A stretch of DNA of 43,760 bases from UBA4742 sp002403895 (GCA_036823295.1 DAISGD010000024.1:1-43760), one strand, 5' to 3'. Counted from the stretch's first letter, positions 15,647-25,692 are shown. Numbers and translations: made by a program. Notes: generated from the sequence alone by a model not told the origin.

Positions 15647-17554
15647 TCAGGTGTGGGCGGCCTTCTTGATCTGGGGTCCCAGCCACTTCCACGTCGCGGC
15701 CGCACCTTCGGCTGTGAAGTGCTCGCCGTCGCGGTAGAGCTTCACGCCGTTGAGCTCGTTGGTGTACTGATTGTTAGGGCACAGGTACCCTCGGAAATCG
15801 ACGACCTTCACTTTGTTCGGGTGCTTCTTGGCCCAGTTCCGCGCCTGGTCGTTGACCCACACCAGCCGGGACTGGTCTTGCCGCTCCGGATCGACCGCCG
15901 AGCCATCGGAGGTCTGGTTTTCGAAGCAGGTGCCAGTGAGCAGGACGATCTTGCCCCCCTTGGCGGTGAGCACGTTCAGGTCGTTGTCGAGTTCATCCTG
16001 GAGGTACTTGGCGAATTCGGGAGTCCCGAACGAGTACGTCTTGCCGTTGTCCTCGAGGTCGTAGGTCTCGAACACCCCTGGCGCCAGCAGGGTGACCGCA
16101 GGCTGGTAGGTGTCCACCGCCTGGCGCCACTTGTCGAGGCGGGGAACACAGGGGGGAGGGAGCCTGCCCTCCCGGGTTTGCGGCCGTCTCGTGGCACTGG
16201 TGATGCCACACCCCACGATCGACGCGTTGTCCAAGGCGACGCCGGGAGTGTCGCTCTTGGTGAAGCCGTTCCCGAGCGTGAACATCACGCTGTCGCCCAC
16301 GAGGAGCGCTTTGACGTCACCGGGCAGGATGGCGTTCTGGTCAGCCTGGCTGGGGGTCGCGGTGGTGAGGACCACGCATCCCATCAACAAGACGGCGGCG
16401 ATGGCGGTGGCGCCGGCCACCACCAAGCCGGGGCTGCGGGGGGCCACGAGGGCCGCCAGCCGCCGCAGGGATCCCTTGCGCACCGGCATCTCGACCAGGT
16501 TGTACGAGACCGCCGCCACGGCGAAGGTGGCCACGAAACGGACGGCGAGTAGGGCGTAGCCGTTCAGGCCGGTGCGGTCGCTGGTCAGGAACACGTAGAT
16601 GGGCCAGTGCCACAAGTACAGGCCGTACGACATGCGCCCGATGAGCGGGAGCGGCGGGCTGGCCAGGATGGTGCGGGCCACCGTCTCCCGGTTGGTCATG
16701 ACGGCGACGATCAGCAGGCAGGTCATGACGGCGATGAGGGTGAACCCACCCTCGTACATCCAGCCCTGGGAGTCGGTCACCACTACGGACATCACGAGGA
16801 TGCCGCCGAGGCCGAGAGCGCCCATGGTCTGCAGCAGCCAGGTGGGCAGTTTGGCGAGGGTTTTGCCGTGCATGGCGAACGCCAGCGCGGCCCCGATGAG
16901 CAGCGGTTGGGCGCGGGTGTCAGTTCCGAAGTAGATGCGGGAGGGATCGATGCCGGGGTGGTAGAGCAACGCCATGAGGCCCCCCGACAGCGCGGCGAAC
17001 ACCAACAGCCCGACGGCCCAGTTGCGGGGACGGAACTTGGTCAGGCGGAAGCCGAGGGTAAAGACGATCGGCCAGAAGAGGTACCACTGCTCTTCGATGG
17101 CCAGTGACCACGTGTGGCGCAGCGGGGAGGGGGCGAGGAACTGCGCGAAGTAGGACTGGCCAGAGAAGATGAAGCGCCAGTTGGCCACGTAGAGCAGCGA
17201 GGCGAGGGCGTCTCCTCGGATGCTGGAGAGTTCGAGAGGGTCGGCGAAGAACGCGGCGTAGATGGCCACAACGGCCAGCACCAGGAACAGCGCGGGCAGC
17301 AGGCGGCGGGCCCGGCGGATCCAGAAGCCGCCCAGGTTGATCGTCGAGGTCGACTTCCGCTCGAGGAGCAAGAGGGTGGTGATGAGATAGCCGGACAGGG
17401 TGAAGAACACGTCGACGCCGAGGAAGCCCCCGGTGGACCATGCCACCAAGCCGTGGTAGAGCATGACGCCGAGCACGGCGACGGCTCGGAGCCCATCGAG
17501 CGCCGGCTGGTATCCGAACCGGGCCCGGTCGGCCTTGGCCTCGGCGCTTGCCAC
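15647..17554 (-). CDS. membrane acyltransferase (acyltransferase-3) fused to SGNH domain
   Basis: A protein of about 635 residues of the OafA/OatA type. The N-terminal half has about ten hydrophobic segments. It opens with the family signature YQPALDGLRAVAVLGVMLYH, in which R and H are the catalytic-site residues, followed by GGFLGVDVFFTLSGYLIT, the R-R-A-R-R-L-L-P-A motif and the TWSLAIEEQWYLFWP block. After one more helix near residue 390 comes an extracytoplasmic SGNH-like domain with LLVGDSVMF and a C-terminal DGEHFT (Asp-His). Members O-acetylate cell-surface glycans. The start is uncertain: GTG 17554 has GGCGGGAAG upstream, while GTG 17608 lacks a site. Confidence 0.85.
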   Translation of the reverse strand: MASAEAKADRARFGYQPALDGLRAVAVLGVMLYHGLVAWSTGGFLGVDVFFTLSGYLITTLLLLERKSTSTINLGGFWIRRARRLLPALFLVLAVVAIYAAFFADPLELSSIRGDALASLLYVANWRFIFSGQSYFAQFLAPSPLRHTWSLAIEEQWYLFWPIVFTLGFRLTKFRPRNWAVGLLVFAALSGGLMALLYHPGIDPSRIYFGTDTRAQPLLIGAALAFAMHGKTLAKLPTWLLQTMGALGLGGILVMSVVVTDSQGWMYEGGFTLIAVMTCLLIVAVMTNRETVARTILASPPLPLIGRMSYGLYLWHWPIYVFLTSDRTGLNGYALLAVRFVATFAVAAVSYNLVEMPVRKGSLRRLAALVAPRSPGLVVAGATAIAAVLLMGCVVLTTATPSQADQNAILPGDVKALLVGDSVMFTLGNGFTKSDTPGVALDNASIVGCGITSATRRPQTREGRLPPPCVPRLDKWRQAVDTYQPAVTLLAPGVFETYDLEDNGKTYSFGTPEFAKYLQDELDNDLNVLTAKGGKIVLLTGTCFENQTSDGSAVDPERQDQSRLVWVNDQARNWAKKHPNKVKVVDFRGYLCPNNQYTNELNGVKLYRDGEHFTAEGAAATWKWLGPQIKKAAHT

Positions 17555-17784
17555 GTCATCGCTTCCCGCCTGGCGAGGCGGCGATGAGACCCCTTCTGGG
17601 GTCTTCACTGTCAGATCTGCCGGGATTTCGGCCAAGCCGGGTGACCTCCATGGACGCCGCTGCCCCCGGTCCTCCGGAGTTCCGACTTTGAGCGACACGA
17701 TATCGGAAGAGGAGATGCTAGACGCCGAGCCTGGCCCGGCGGACGCGCCCCACCAGGGGGCTCCGGGCTCCCGTCCCCAGGACC

Positions 17785-17790
17785 TACGAT
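17785..17790 (+). promoter_or_regulatory. -10 box for the leaderless HAD gene
   Basis: TACGAT ends 7 bases before GTG 17798. The in-frame ATG at 17789 overlaps the box and is therefore unlikely to be the start. Confidence 0.5.
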
Positions 17791-17797
17791 GCCGGCC

Positions 17798-18424
17798 GTG
17801 ATCAGAGCGGCCTTGTTCGATTTCGGTGGGGTCATCCTCTCGTCGCCCTTCGAAGCCTTTGCTCGCTACGAGCGCGACCACGGCTTGCCGAAGGGGTTCC
17901 TGCGCACGGTGAACGCCACGAACCCTGACACCAACGCCTGGGCCCGCCTCGAGCGCAGCGAGGTAGATCTGAACGAGTTCGCTCAACTGTTCACCGCCGA
18001 GGCGGAGGCGGCGGGCCACCACGTAGACGGCGGCGACATGTTGGGCCTCCTCTCGGGCGAGATCCGCCCGGCGATGATGGAGGCCGTTCGGCGCTGCGAT
18101 GAGCGGCTCATCACCGGCCTGCTGACCAACAACTTCCTGGTGGCCGGGGACCATGTCGATCGCGAGAGCGAGATGGGTGAGATCTTCGGGCTGTTCGACG
18201 CCGTGATCGAGTCCGCCAAGGTGGGGGTGCGCAAACCGGATCCACGCTTCTACGAGCTGGCGTGCCAGCAACTGGGCATCGAGCCCAGCGAAGCGGTGTT
18301 CCTGGACGACCTGGGGATCAATCTCAAGCCGGCGCGGGCGATGGGCATGGCCACCATCAAGGTGGTCGATCCGGCCACCGCCCTCGCCGAGCTGGAACAG
18401 CTCGTCGGTTTCCCCCTCGCCTAG
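17798..18424 (+). CDS. HAD superfamily hydrolase (subfamily IA)
   Basis: A 208-residue HAD-like phosphatase. Motif I is LFDFGGVI: the nucleophile Asp is present, but the usual second Asp (D-x-D) is Gly, as in the YihX/ACAD10-like branch. Motif II is LLTNN (T near residue 109), motif III has SAKVGVRKPDPRFY (Lys near 137) and motif IV is VFLDDLGINL. The four-helix cap lies between motifs I and II. The substrate is unknown; relatives act on small sugar phosphates. GTG 17798 is preferred from the -10 box. The gene ends only 15 bases from the end of kgd, which converges on it. Confidence 0.85.
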   Translation: MIRAALFDFGGVILSSPFEAFARYERDHGLPKGFLRTVNATNPDTNAWARLERSEVDLNEFAQLFTAEAEAAGHHVDGGDMLGLLSGEIRPAMMEAVRRCDERLITGLLTNNFLVAGDHVDRESEMGEIFGLFDAVIESAKVGVRKPDPRFYELACQQLGIEPSEAVFLDDLGINLKPARAMGMATIKVVDPATALAELEQLVGFPLA

Positions 18425-18439
18425 TTCCGGAAATGAGGG

Positions 18440-21400
18440 TTATTGGAGTCCGACGAAGATGCGGTTGAGGAGCTCTTCGAGCTCCTGGAGGTGGATGGCC
18501 TTGGAGCCGGTGGCGGGCGAGCCCGACTCGGTGCGGCTCTCGCGATGGATCCAGTGGGTGGTGCCGTGGGCCTCGTACAGCCGCCCCTTGATGGCGTTCC
18601 ACGGGCCCATGTTCTCGGGCTCCTCTTGGAGCCAGAAGATCTGATCGGCATTGGGGTAGCGCTCCAGGACCTTGGCCACACCCTCGAACGGCCAGGGGAA
18701 CAGCTGCTCGACCCGGACGATGGCCGCGGGCGCGGCCCGGTCGTCGCGGGCGTCGAGGGCGTCGTAGGCGACCTTGCCGGAGGCAAACACCACCCGCTTG
18801 ACCGCGGCCGGGTCCGACACGCCGGGATCGTCCAGCACCTCCTCGAACGATCCGTGGATGAGCTCCTCGATCGGCGATCGTGACGCTTTGGCCCGCAGCA
18901 GCGACTTGGGCGTGAAGACGATGAGCGGCTTGCGCACGCTCCGCTTCATCTGACGGCGGAGCAGGTGGAAGAACTGCGCGGCGGTGGTGGCGTTGCAGAT
19001 CTGGATGTTGTCCTCGGCGGCCAGGGTGAGGAACCGCTCGATCCTTGCCGAGGAGTGCTCGGGCCCCTGACCCTCGTAGCCGTGGGGCAACAACATGACC
19101 AGACCCGAGGTTTGGCCCCATTTGTCGTCCGCCGCCACCAGGTATTGGTCGATGATGATCTGGGCACCGTTGGTGAAGTCGCCGAACTGCGCCTCCCACA
19201 TCACCAGCGCGTCCTTGTTTGCTACCGAGTAGCCGTACTCGAAGCCCAGGGCGGCGTACTCCGACAGCAGCGAGTCATAGAGCCAGAACTGGGTGCCCTC
19301 GGCCGTGAGCGCCTGCAGAGGTGTGTATTCCTCTCCCGTCTCGTAGTCGACCAGCACACCATGGCGGTGCGAGAACGTGCCCCGCCGGGAGTCCTGCCCG
19401 GCTAGGCGCACCGACGTTCCCTCGTACAGCAGCGAGCCGAACGCCATGGCCTCACCCAGCGCCCAGTCGACCTCGCCCTCGACGAACATGGCGGCTCGGG
19501 TCTTGAACTGCTTGGCCAGCTTGGGATGCACCACAAAGCCCTCGGGCACCGTCTCCAGAGCGTGGAAGATGGCATCCACCTCGGCGCGGCTGATGCCCGT
19601 CTCCACGTGAGGAAGTACGCCGGTGGGCGGGGGCGCGGGCTTGGCCCGGGTGCCCTCGGGTGGGGCGTGCAGGCGGGTGTCCTCGAGAGCGGTCTGCAGT
19701 TGGTTCTGGAAGTTGTCCAGTGCCGCTTCTGCCTCTTCCAGGCTGATGTCGCCCCGCTTCACCAACGCTTCGGTGTAGAGCTTGCGCACCGACCGGCGAG
19801 CGTCGATGCGCTTGTACATCTGCGGCTGGGTATAGCTCGGATCGTCGCCCTCGTTGTGGCCATGGCGCCGGTAGCAGACCATGTCGATCACGACGTCCTT
19901 GTTGAACTCCTGGCGGTAGGCGAAGGCCAGGCGGGCCACCCGCACGCACGCCTCGGGGTCGTCGCCGTTCACATGGAAGATCGGGGCCTGGACCATCTTG
20001 GCCACGTCGGTCGGGTACTCCGACGAGCGGGCCGAGTCCGGCGGCGTGGTGAACCCGAGCTGGTTGTTGATGATGAGGTGGATCGTGCCCCCGACCCGGT
20101 AGCCCTTGATGAGCGAGAGGTTGAGGGTCTCGGCCACGACACCCTGGCCGGCGAAGGCGGCGTCGCCGTGGATGAGGATGGGCAGGACCGGATAGTGGCC
20201 CGGGGGCTGGATGAGGTCCATCTTGGCCCGGGCCAGACCCTCGACGACGGGATCCACCGTCTCCAGGTGCGAGGGGTTGGCGGCCAGGTCGACCTCGATG
20301 GTGTTGCCCGTGCGGCTCCCGAACTTGCCGGACTGGCCCAGGTGGTACTTGACATCACCGGAGCCCTGGGTCGATTCAGGGTCGACGTTGCCCTCGAACT
20401 CCATGAACAGCTGCTCGTAGGACTTGCCCACAATGTTGACCAGCACGTTGAGGCGACCCCGGTGGGCCATACCGATGACGGAGGAGTCCATGTGGGCGTC
20501 CGCCGCCTCGCTGAGCACCCCGTCGAGGATAGGGATGGCCGATTCGGCCCCGTCGATGCCGAAGCGTTTCTGGCCCACGTACTTCGTGGCCAGGAACCTC
20601 TCCAGCGCCTCGGCGGCATTGAGCCGCTCCAGGATGTGGAGGTGCTCGTCGGGCGACAGCGAGACCGTCACGCCTTCGACCTCGCGCTGGATCCACGCCT
20701 TCTCGAGTGGCTCCTGGATGTGCATGTACTCGATGCCGACGGTGCGGCAGTAGGCGTCGCGCAAGAGATGCAGGAGGTCGCCCAGGGCGCGGCGGTCGGA
20801 GCCGCCGATGCCGCTGGTCAGGAACTCCCGGTCGAGGTCCCAGATGGTCAGGCCGTAGGTGGCGGGGTCGAGCTCCGGGTGCATGACCGGGTCCTTCGCC
20901 GCCAGCGGATCGAGATCGGCGATGAGGTGACCCCGGACCCGGTGGGCATTGACGAGCTGGTCGACGCGCATCTGCTTTTCGAGCATTCCGTGCTCGTGGT
21001 CGACGGGACGGACGTCGCGGCGCCACTGCACGGCCTCGTAGGGAACCCCGATGGAACGGAAGATCTCGTCGTAGAAGCCGTCGGCTCCCAGCAGCAACTC
21101 GTGGACCCGCTTGAGGAACAGGCCTGACTCGGCACCCTGGATGATGCGGTGGTCATACGTCGACGAGATGGTGATGATCTTCGACACGCCGAGGGTGGCC
21201 AGCGTGGCGGGGTCGGCTCCCTGGAATTCGGTGGGGTAGTCGAGGGTCCCGACACCCACGATCACCCCTTGGCCGGGCATGAGGCGGGGCACCGACTGCA
21301 CGGTGCCGATGGTGCCCGGGTTGGTGAGGCTCACGGTTACACCGGAGAAGTCATCGGCCGACAGCTTGTTGTTGCGGACCTTGCGGATGACGTCCTCGTA

Positions 21401-22045
21401 GGACGACAGGAAGCCGGAGAAGTCGAGGGTGTCGGCGTATTTGATGCACGGCACCAACAGGGTCCGTCCGCCCGCCTTCTCCACGTCGACGGCGAGGCCG
21501 AGGCCGAGGTGCTCGTGGTGGATGACCCGCGGCTTGCCGTCAGGTCCCTCGGTGTAGGCCGAGTTCATGTTGGGGACGGCCTCATGGATAGCCCGCACGA
21601 CGGCGAAGCCGATCAGATGGGTGAAGCTGACCTTGCCGCCCCGGGTGCGTCCCAGGTAGCCGTTGATGACGCTGCGGTTGACCTCGAGCAGCTTGGCCGG
21701 CACCTCCCGGAAGCTGGTGGCGGTCGGGACCTCGAGGCTCTTGGCCATGTTCTTGGCGATGAGGGCGGCAGCTCCTCGCAGCGGCTCGCCGGCCACCTCG
21801 GCCTCCGGGGCGCTGGCCGGTGCTGCCTCGGCAGCAGGCGGGGCAAGAGCCGTCGTCGCCGAGGTGGGGGTGGTGGCGCCAGCCGGCGGCCCGGAGTAGT
21901 TGGCGCCGTCGGGGCGGTAGTCCTGGAAGAACTCCTGCCAGCTCTCGCTGACCGAGGCGGGATCGGCGAGGTACTGCTCGTACATCTCGTCGACCAGCCA
22001 GGCGTTGGGCCCAACCGTAGAGGGGGAGTTTTGATCGTCAGCCAC
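18440..22045 (-). CDS. kgd: multifunctional 2-oxoglutarate metabolism enzyme (E2-E1 fusion, KGD)
   Basis: A 1201-residue enzyme of the mycobacterial Kgd type. Residues 1-45 resemble the E1 N-terminal region (AWLVDEMYEQYLADP, SWQEFF), then a Pro/Ala linker. An E2-like acyltransferase core follows, with active-site segment STYDHRIIQGAESG near residue 295 and no lipoyl domain. The E1 part carries GMAHRGRLNVL near 525, the thiamine-diphosphate region GDAAFAGQGVVAETLNLS and HLIINNQLGFTT, and a transketolase-like domain with LMLLPHGYEGQGPEHSSARI. It decarboxylates 2-oxoglutarate and serves as the E1 component of the dehydrogenase. GTG 22045 is chosen because a TAGGCT box ends 8 bases upstream and homology starts just after it. 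Confidence 0.95.
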   Translation of the reverse strand: MADDQNSPSTVGPNAWLVDEMYEQYLADPASVSESWQEFFQDYRPDGANYSGPPAGATTPTSATTALAPPAAEAAPASAPEAEVAGEPLRGAAALIAKNMAKSLEVPTATSFREVPAKLLEVNRSVINGYLGRTRGGKVSFTHLIGFAVVRAIHEAVPNMNSAYTEGPDGKPRVIHHEHLGLGLAVDVEKAGGRTLLVPCIKYADTLDFSGFLSSYEDVIRKVRNNKLSADDFSGVTVSLTNPGTIGTVQSVPRLMPGQGVIVGVGTLDYPTEFQGADPATLATLGVSKIITISSTYDHRIIQGAESGLFLKRVHELLLGADGFYDEIFRSIGVPYEAVQWRRDVRPVDHEHGMLEKQMRVDQLVNAHRVRGHLIADLDPLAAKDPVMHPELDPATYGLTIWDLDREFLTSGIGGSDRRALGDLLHLLRDAYCRTVGIEYMHIQEPLEKAWIQREVEGVTVSLSPDEHLHILERLNAAEALERFLATKYVGQKRFGIDGAESAIPILDGVLSEAADAHMDSSVIGMAHRGRLNVLVNIVGKSYEQLFMEFEGNVDPESTQGSGDVKYHLGQSGKFGSRTGNTIEVDLAANPSHLETVDPVVEGLARAKMDLIQPPGHYPVLPILIHGDAAFAGQGVVAETLNLSLIKGYRVGGTIHLIINNQLGFTTPPDSARSSEYPTDVAKMVQAPIFHVNGDDPEACVRVARLAFAYRQEFNKDVVIDMVCYRRHGHNEGDDPSYTQPQMYKRIDARRSVRKLYTEALVKRGDISLEEAEAALDNFQNQLQTALEDTRLHAPPEGTRAKPAPPPTGVLPHVETGISRAEVDAIFHALETVPEGFVVHPKLAKQFKTRAAMFVEGEVDWALGEAMAFGSLLYEGTSVRLAGQDSRRGTFSHRHGVLVDYETGEEYTPLQALTAEGTQFWLYDSLLSEYAALGFEYGYSVANKDALVMWEAQFGDFTNGAQIIIDQYLVAADDKWGQTSGLVMLLPHGYEGQGPEHSSARIERFLTLAAEDNIQICNATTAAQFFHLLRRQMKRSVRKPLIVFTPKSLLRAKASRSPIEELIHGSFEEVLDDPGVSDPAAVKRVVFASGKVAYDALDARDDRAAPAAIVRVEQLFPWPFEGVAKVLERYPNADQIFWLQEEPENMGPWNAIKGRLYEAHGTTHWIHRESRTESGSPATGSKAIHLQELEELLNRIFVGLQ

Positions 22046-22053
22046 GATTCCGG

Positions 22054-22059
22054 AGCCTA
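22054..22059 (-). promoter_or_regulatory. -10 box for kgd
   Basis: TAGGCT on the minus strand ends 8 bases before GTG 22045. It lies in the 105-base gap after the MMPL gene, so kgd can be transcribed on its own. Confidence 0.45.
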
Positions 22060-22150
22060 CCGGTGCTCCCGAGTACCTACGGACGAGGCCCGGAGGCATC
22101 GTCGGTGGTGAAACGGCGTTCGTCAGGAAGGGGTCGTGGTCGGGGATGGT

Positions 22151-24772
22151 TCAGCCAGCAGGCTGCGGAGCAGTCTCGGGGCTCTCGGGAGCGGCCGAGG
22201 AACCGGCCCCCGCCGGCACCAGCGCCCGCTTGCCCCGGAGGCCGGGCGTGGTGGCCCGCAAGACGTCGTCAGGGATCTCGCCTCGCGATACCCAGCCCCG
22301 CCTGTCGGCCCACACCAGCAGCGGTGGGAGCACGATCAGGGCCGAGAGCAGCGCGACGGCCACGTTCATGCCGACGACGATGCCGAAGTCCCGCAACAGC
22401 GGGAGTTGCGAGGTGGCGATGACGGCGATGCCGGACACGGCGGTCAGGCCCGACACGATGAAGGCCCGGCCAGTGCGGGAGGCAGCGACGTCGACCGCGG
22501 GTCGGGGGAACAATCCACGGCGCCGTTCCTCCAGGAACCGCAGGAGGATCAGCGACGTGAACTCGGTACAGGCGGCCACCACGAGCGGCCCGCCGACCGC
22601 GGTGATGGGGCTCAGCTTGAGGTCCAGGCCCCAGGCGACCAGGTTGGCGGCGCCGACGGCGATGAGCACCGGGACCAGCGACAGCAGTGACCGCACCACG
22701 CTCTTGAGCCGCACGGCGAGGAACAGGCCCACGAAGAGGATGGACAGGTAGGTAAGCAACGCTCGGTTGCCGGTCAGGTTCTCCAACAGCCCAACGCCCA
22801 CGACCGCTAGACCCGAAGGCGTGGCCTTGATCCCCGGGGGCGGCGACGCGGTTTCGCGGATGTCGTTCACCACGACCTTGCGCTGCTCGAGCGAGCCGGG
22901 GCCGTAGCGGTAGATCACGTTCATGGCGCCGGCCTGGGGCCCGCTCGGGGCCGGCTCGGCGGGAGGAGCGTCGGCCAGAGCGACCGTGGACAATCGGATG
23001 TCGACGGGGGAAACGTCGTACGCGCCGCGGATGTCTGTCGGCGTGGGAGAGACGGTCTCGGCGCCCGGTACCTCGATCAGGTAGTCGATGGTGGTGACGA
23101 GGCTCGACGCGCCGAGCAACGTGTCGGGGTACTTCTGGATGTTGCCGGCCGCCAGCCTGCTCACGTAGTCGACCGTCTCCTTGGAGAACACATCGTTGCT
23201 CTGCACGTAGATGCCGAGCTCGGAGCTGGAGCCGGTCTGGGACTCGACCGTGCGGAAGTCCTTGATGGCCTGGGAGTGCTGATTGACCCACTGCACCGGA
23301 TCGCTCTGCAGGGTGATCTTGTCCTCCACCGCCAGGCCGCCGAAGAAGACGGCGAAACTGGCGACCGCGAGCACGGGCCCGGCCCACAGCGGGAGGCTGC
23401 CCAGCTTCACGGTGAGCCGCCCCAGGAACCCTTCCCGGAAGTCCTTGGCCTTGGTCGGCGACTTGTACTCGCGGATGCCGAGCGTGGCCAGCGGCACGAT
23501 GATGCTGGCCAGGCAGATCACCGCGATGCCGACGGCCAGCAGCAGACCGAACTGGCGAATCATCGGCACCTTGGCGAAACGGAGGGCCAGGAATGCGAAC
23601 ACGGCATCGAAAGTGACCACCAGCAGCGCCGGGCACAGATTGCGGGCGGTCTCCTGGATGGGATGCTCGGCATGGTCGATGATCACCTCCTCCTCGACGC
23701 GCGCGTGCATCTGGATCGCGTAGTCGATCCCGATGCCCAACATGACCGGCAGGCCGGCAATGGTGACGAGCGAAAGGGGGATCCCGAGGTAGCCGGCCAG
23801 GCCGAACGCCCAGGTGACGCCGATCAGGATCACGAACAGGGGCAGCAGTCTCCAGCGGACGTTGAACAGCAGCAGCAGGATCACCGTCATGACCGCGATG
23901 GCGATAGCGCCCAGGGTGAGCATCCCGCCCTTGAGATAGTCGTTGATCTGCTTCAGCAGCACGGGGGCGCCGGTGACGGTCACGGTGGCGTTCTGGAAGT
24001 CCGCCTCCGCCGCCAGCTTCTGGACGAGCACGGCGCCGGCACCCTCGGTTTCGATGCTGGAGTTGCCCTTCAGGCGCACGACGATCTGGGCGTGGGTGTT
24101 GTCGGTGTACACCGCGCTCAGCGGCTTGCGGATCCCGTCGGCGTTGTCGTAGATGAGGAATTGCAGCCAGGCGTTGTCGTCGAGCGTGCGCTGGGCGGCG
24201 GGGACCGCCGCCAGGCGGCCCAGGGTGATGCCCCCGTCGGCCAGGCGGACCGCCTTGGAGGCCTCGGTCTGGGGCTGACCGGTGCTGGTGGGCGCGGTGA
24301 GGGCGGTCAGTAGGGCCTGGCCCGCCACACTGCCGGTCGGATCGGCACTGATCTGGCCGTCCGCGGTTTTCTGGATGAGGTTGTCGCTCCATTGGAGGGC
24401 GACGCCAGGAGTGACGACCGATTCGATGAGGTCAGGGTGGGCCCGCAACTCGGTCGCCACCTTGTCCATCTCGACCTGGTTGTGGGCGTTCGAGATGTCG
24501 AGCACCGTCTTGCCCTGATCGGCGGTGAGCAACACGAGCATGGCTTGGCCGCCGAAGAGGCTCTGGTAGGCGACGTTGTCCTTGGCCACCTGGTCGGAAC
24601 TGTTCAGGTAGCTGTCCTGGCCCGTGGCGAACTTCAGCTTCGTCGTGCCGTAGCCGGCCACAAGCGTGATAATCAGGCCGATCAGGGCCACCAAGCCGGC
24701 GCGTTTGCCGAGTTCGACCGCGAGCCAAGACCAGAACCGTCGCATGCGGGTGTCGTTCGGCGTGTCGGCCAC
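22151..24772 (-). CDS. MMPL/RND superfamily transporter
   Basis: An 873-residue membrane protein with the duplicated RND plan: one helix, a large extracytoplasmic loop, then five or six clustered helices, repeated once. The first helix is near residues 23-43, and the first cluster includes AIAIAVMTVILLLLFNV. The conserved helix-4 segment is GIGIDYAIQMHAR near residue 349; its counterpart in the second half reads AVGGPLVVAACTEFTSLIL, without the Asp. The layout resembles the HAE3/YdfJ type rather than tripartite efflux pumps, and no adaptor gene is present. The family exports lipids or hydrophobic compounds by proton coupling; the cargo is unknown. GAGGAG precedes the GTG start. It is upstream of kgd. 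Confidence 0.88.
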   Translation of the reverse strand: MADTPNDTRMRRFWSWLAVELGKRAGLVALIGLIITLVAGYGTTKLKFATGQDSYLNSSDQVAKDNVAYQSLFGGQAMLVLLTADQGKTVLDISNAHNQVEMDKVATELRAHPDLIESVVTPGVALQWSDNLIQKTADGQISADPTGSVAGQALLTALTAPTSTGQPQTEASKAVRLADGGITLGRLAAVPAAQRTLDDNAWLQFLIYDNADGIRKPLSAVYTDNTHAQIVVRLKGNSSIETEGAGAVLVQKLAAEADFQNATVTVTGAPVLLKQINDYLKGGMLTLGAIAIAVMTVILLLLFNVRWRLLPLFVILIGVTWAFGLAGYLGIPLSLVTIAGLPVMLGIGIDYAIQMHARVEEEVIIDHAEHPIQETARNLCPALLVVTFDAVFAFLALRFAKVPMIRQFGLLLAVGIAVICLASIIVPLATLGIREYKSPTKAKDFREGFLGRLTVKLGSLPLWAGPVLAVASFAVFFGGLAVEDKITLQSDPVQWVNQHSQAIKDFRTVESQTGSSSELGIYVQSNDVFSKETVDYVSRLAAGNIQKYPDTLLGASSLVTTIDYLIEVPGAETVSPTPTDIRGAYDVSPVDIRLSTVALADAPPAEPAPSGPQAGAMNVIYRYGPGSLEQRKVVVNDIRETASPPPGIKATPSGLAVVGVGLLENLTGNRALLTYLSILFVGLFLAVRLKSVVRSLLSLVPVLIAVGAANLVAWGLDLKLSPITAVGGPLVVAACTEFTSLILLRFLEERRRGLFPRPAVDVAASRTGRAFIVSGLTAVSGIAVIATSQLPLLRDFGIVVGMNVAVALLSALIVLPPLLVWADRRGWVSRGEIPDDVLRATTPGLRGKRALVPAGAGSSAAPESPETAPQPAG

Positions 24773-24859
24773 GGGGGCTCCTCGGGTCGGCGATGGGCGT
24801 CAAGACGCTACCGCTCCCGCTCGCTGGGCGTGCCCGGCGTCAGGTCCTGGTCCCATCGC

Positions 24860-24865
24860 TACGAT
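24860..24865 (+). promoter_or_regulatory. -10 box for leaderless exonuclease III gene
   Basis: TACGAT ends 7 bases before GTG 24873, in the 100-base gap shared with the divergent MMPL gene. Confidence 0.5.
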
Positions 24866-24872
24866 CACGCTC

Positions 24873-25646
24873 GTGCGCATCGCCACCTGGAACATCAACT
24901 CGCTCAAGGCCCGCCTTCCTCGCGTCGAGCAATGGCTGGCCGAGGCGCAACCCGACGTGTTGTGCCTGCAGGAGACCAAACTCACCGACGACGCCTTCCC
25001 TGCCCTCGCCTTCGAAGCGTTGGGCTACGCGAGCGCCCATCACGGCCAGGGTCAGTGGAACGGAGTGGCCATTCTCAGCCGGGTGGGGCTCACCGACGTG
25101 GTCGACGGCTTCGCCGATGGCGGCGAGCCGGATCCAGATGCCCGGCTCATCTGGGCGACGTGCGGCGGGATCCGCGTGGCCAGTGTCTACGTGCCCAATG
25201 GTCGGGCCCTGGACAACGACCACTACGTCTACAAGCTGGCCTGGCTCGAGCGGTTGCGGGGCGTGCTCGACCGCTCGGAGGATCCGTCGAGGGACCTCGT
25301 CATCACCGGAGATTTCAACATCGCACCGTTCGACGCCGACGTCTGGGACCCGGCCGAGTTCGTGGACGCCACCCACGTGAGCGAGCCCGAGCGCGCTGGC
25401 TTGCGCCGGCTCGAGGACTGGGGTCTCGTTGACGTGTTTCACCAACACGTCCCCGAGGGCGGGGTGTTCTCCTGGTGGGACTACCGCGCCGGCAACTTCC
25501 ACAAGGGCAAGGGCATGCGCATCGATCTCATCTTGGCCACTGAGACGCTGGCCGTCCGCTCGGTCGAGGCCCGGGTGGATCGCGACGCCCGCAAGGGCCA
25601 AAAGCCGAGCGACCACGCACCGGTCATCGCCGAATTCGGCGACTGA
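24873..25646 (+). CDS. xthA: exodeoxyribonuclease III
   Basis: A 257-residue AP endonuclease/3'-exonuclease of the ExoIII family. The start RIATWNINSLKARLP contains the conserved Asn, and the metal-binding Glu lies in CLQETKL. VASVYVPNG is near residue 105 and the catalytic ITGDFNIAPFD near 145. The C-terminal pair is RIDLILAT and SDHAPVIAEF (Asp-His). It cleaves at abasic sites and trims 3' ends in base-excision repair. GTG 24873 is supported by the leaderless-type box and by the start of homology; longer in-frame starts overlap the divergent transporter. The thioesterase gene follows after 46 bases. Confidence 0.95.
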   Translation: MRIATWNINSLKARLPRVEQWLAEAQPDVLCLQETKLTDDAFPALAFEALGYASAHHGQGQWNGVAILSRVGLTDVVDGFADGGEPDPDARLIWATCGGIRVASVYVPNGRALDNDHYVYKLAWLERLRGVLDRSEDPSRDLVITGDFNIAPFDADVWDPAEFVDATHVSEPERAGLRRLEDWGLVDVFHQHVPEGGVFSWWDYRAGNFHKGKGMRIDLILATETLAVRSVEARVDRDARKGQKPSDHAPVIAEFGD

Positions 25647-25692
25647 GGGCGTTGCCCGGGCACGAAGACCCGACGGGGACCATGATGAGCCG

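Noticed and set aside
17555..18271. Long N-terminal extension of the acyltransferase frame
   Set aside because: It runs antisense across the HAD gene and its promoter and shows no family similarity before about 17530.
19526..21127. 533-codon open frame on the plus strand
   Set aside because: It lies wholly antisense to the strongly supported kgd gene; its composition is the expected shadow of a high-GC coding strand, and no domain is recognisable.
23276..24313. 345-codon open frame on the plus strand, rich in His, Gln and Asp
   Set aside because: Antisense to the MMPL transporter; the odd composition comes from the reverse complement of hydrophobic codons.
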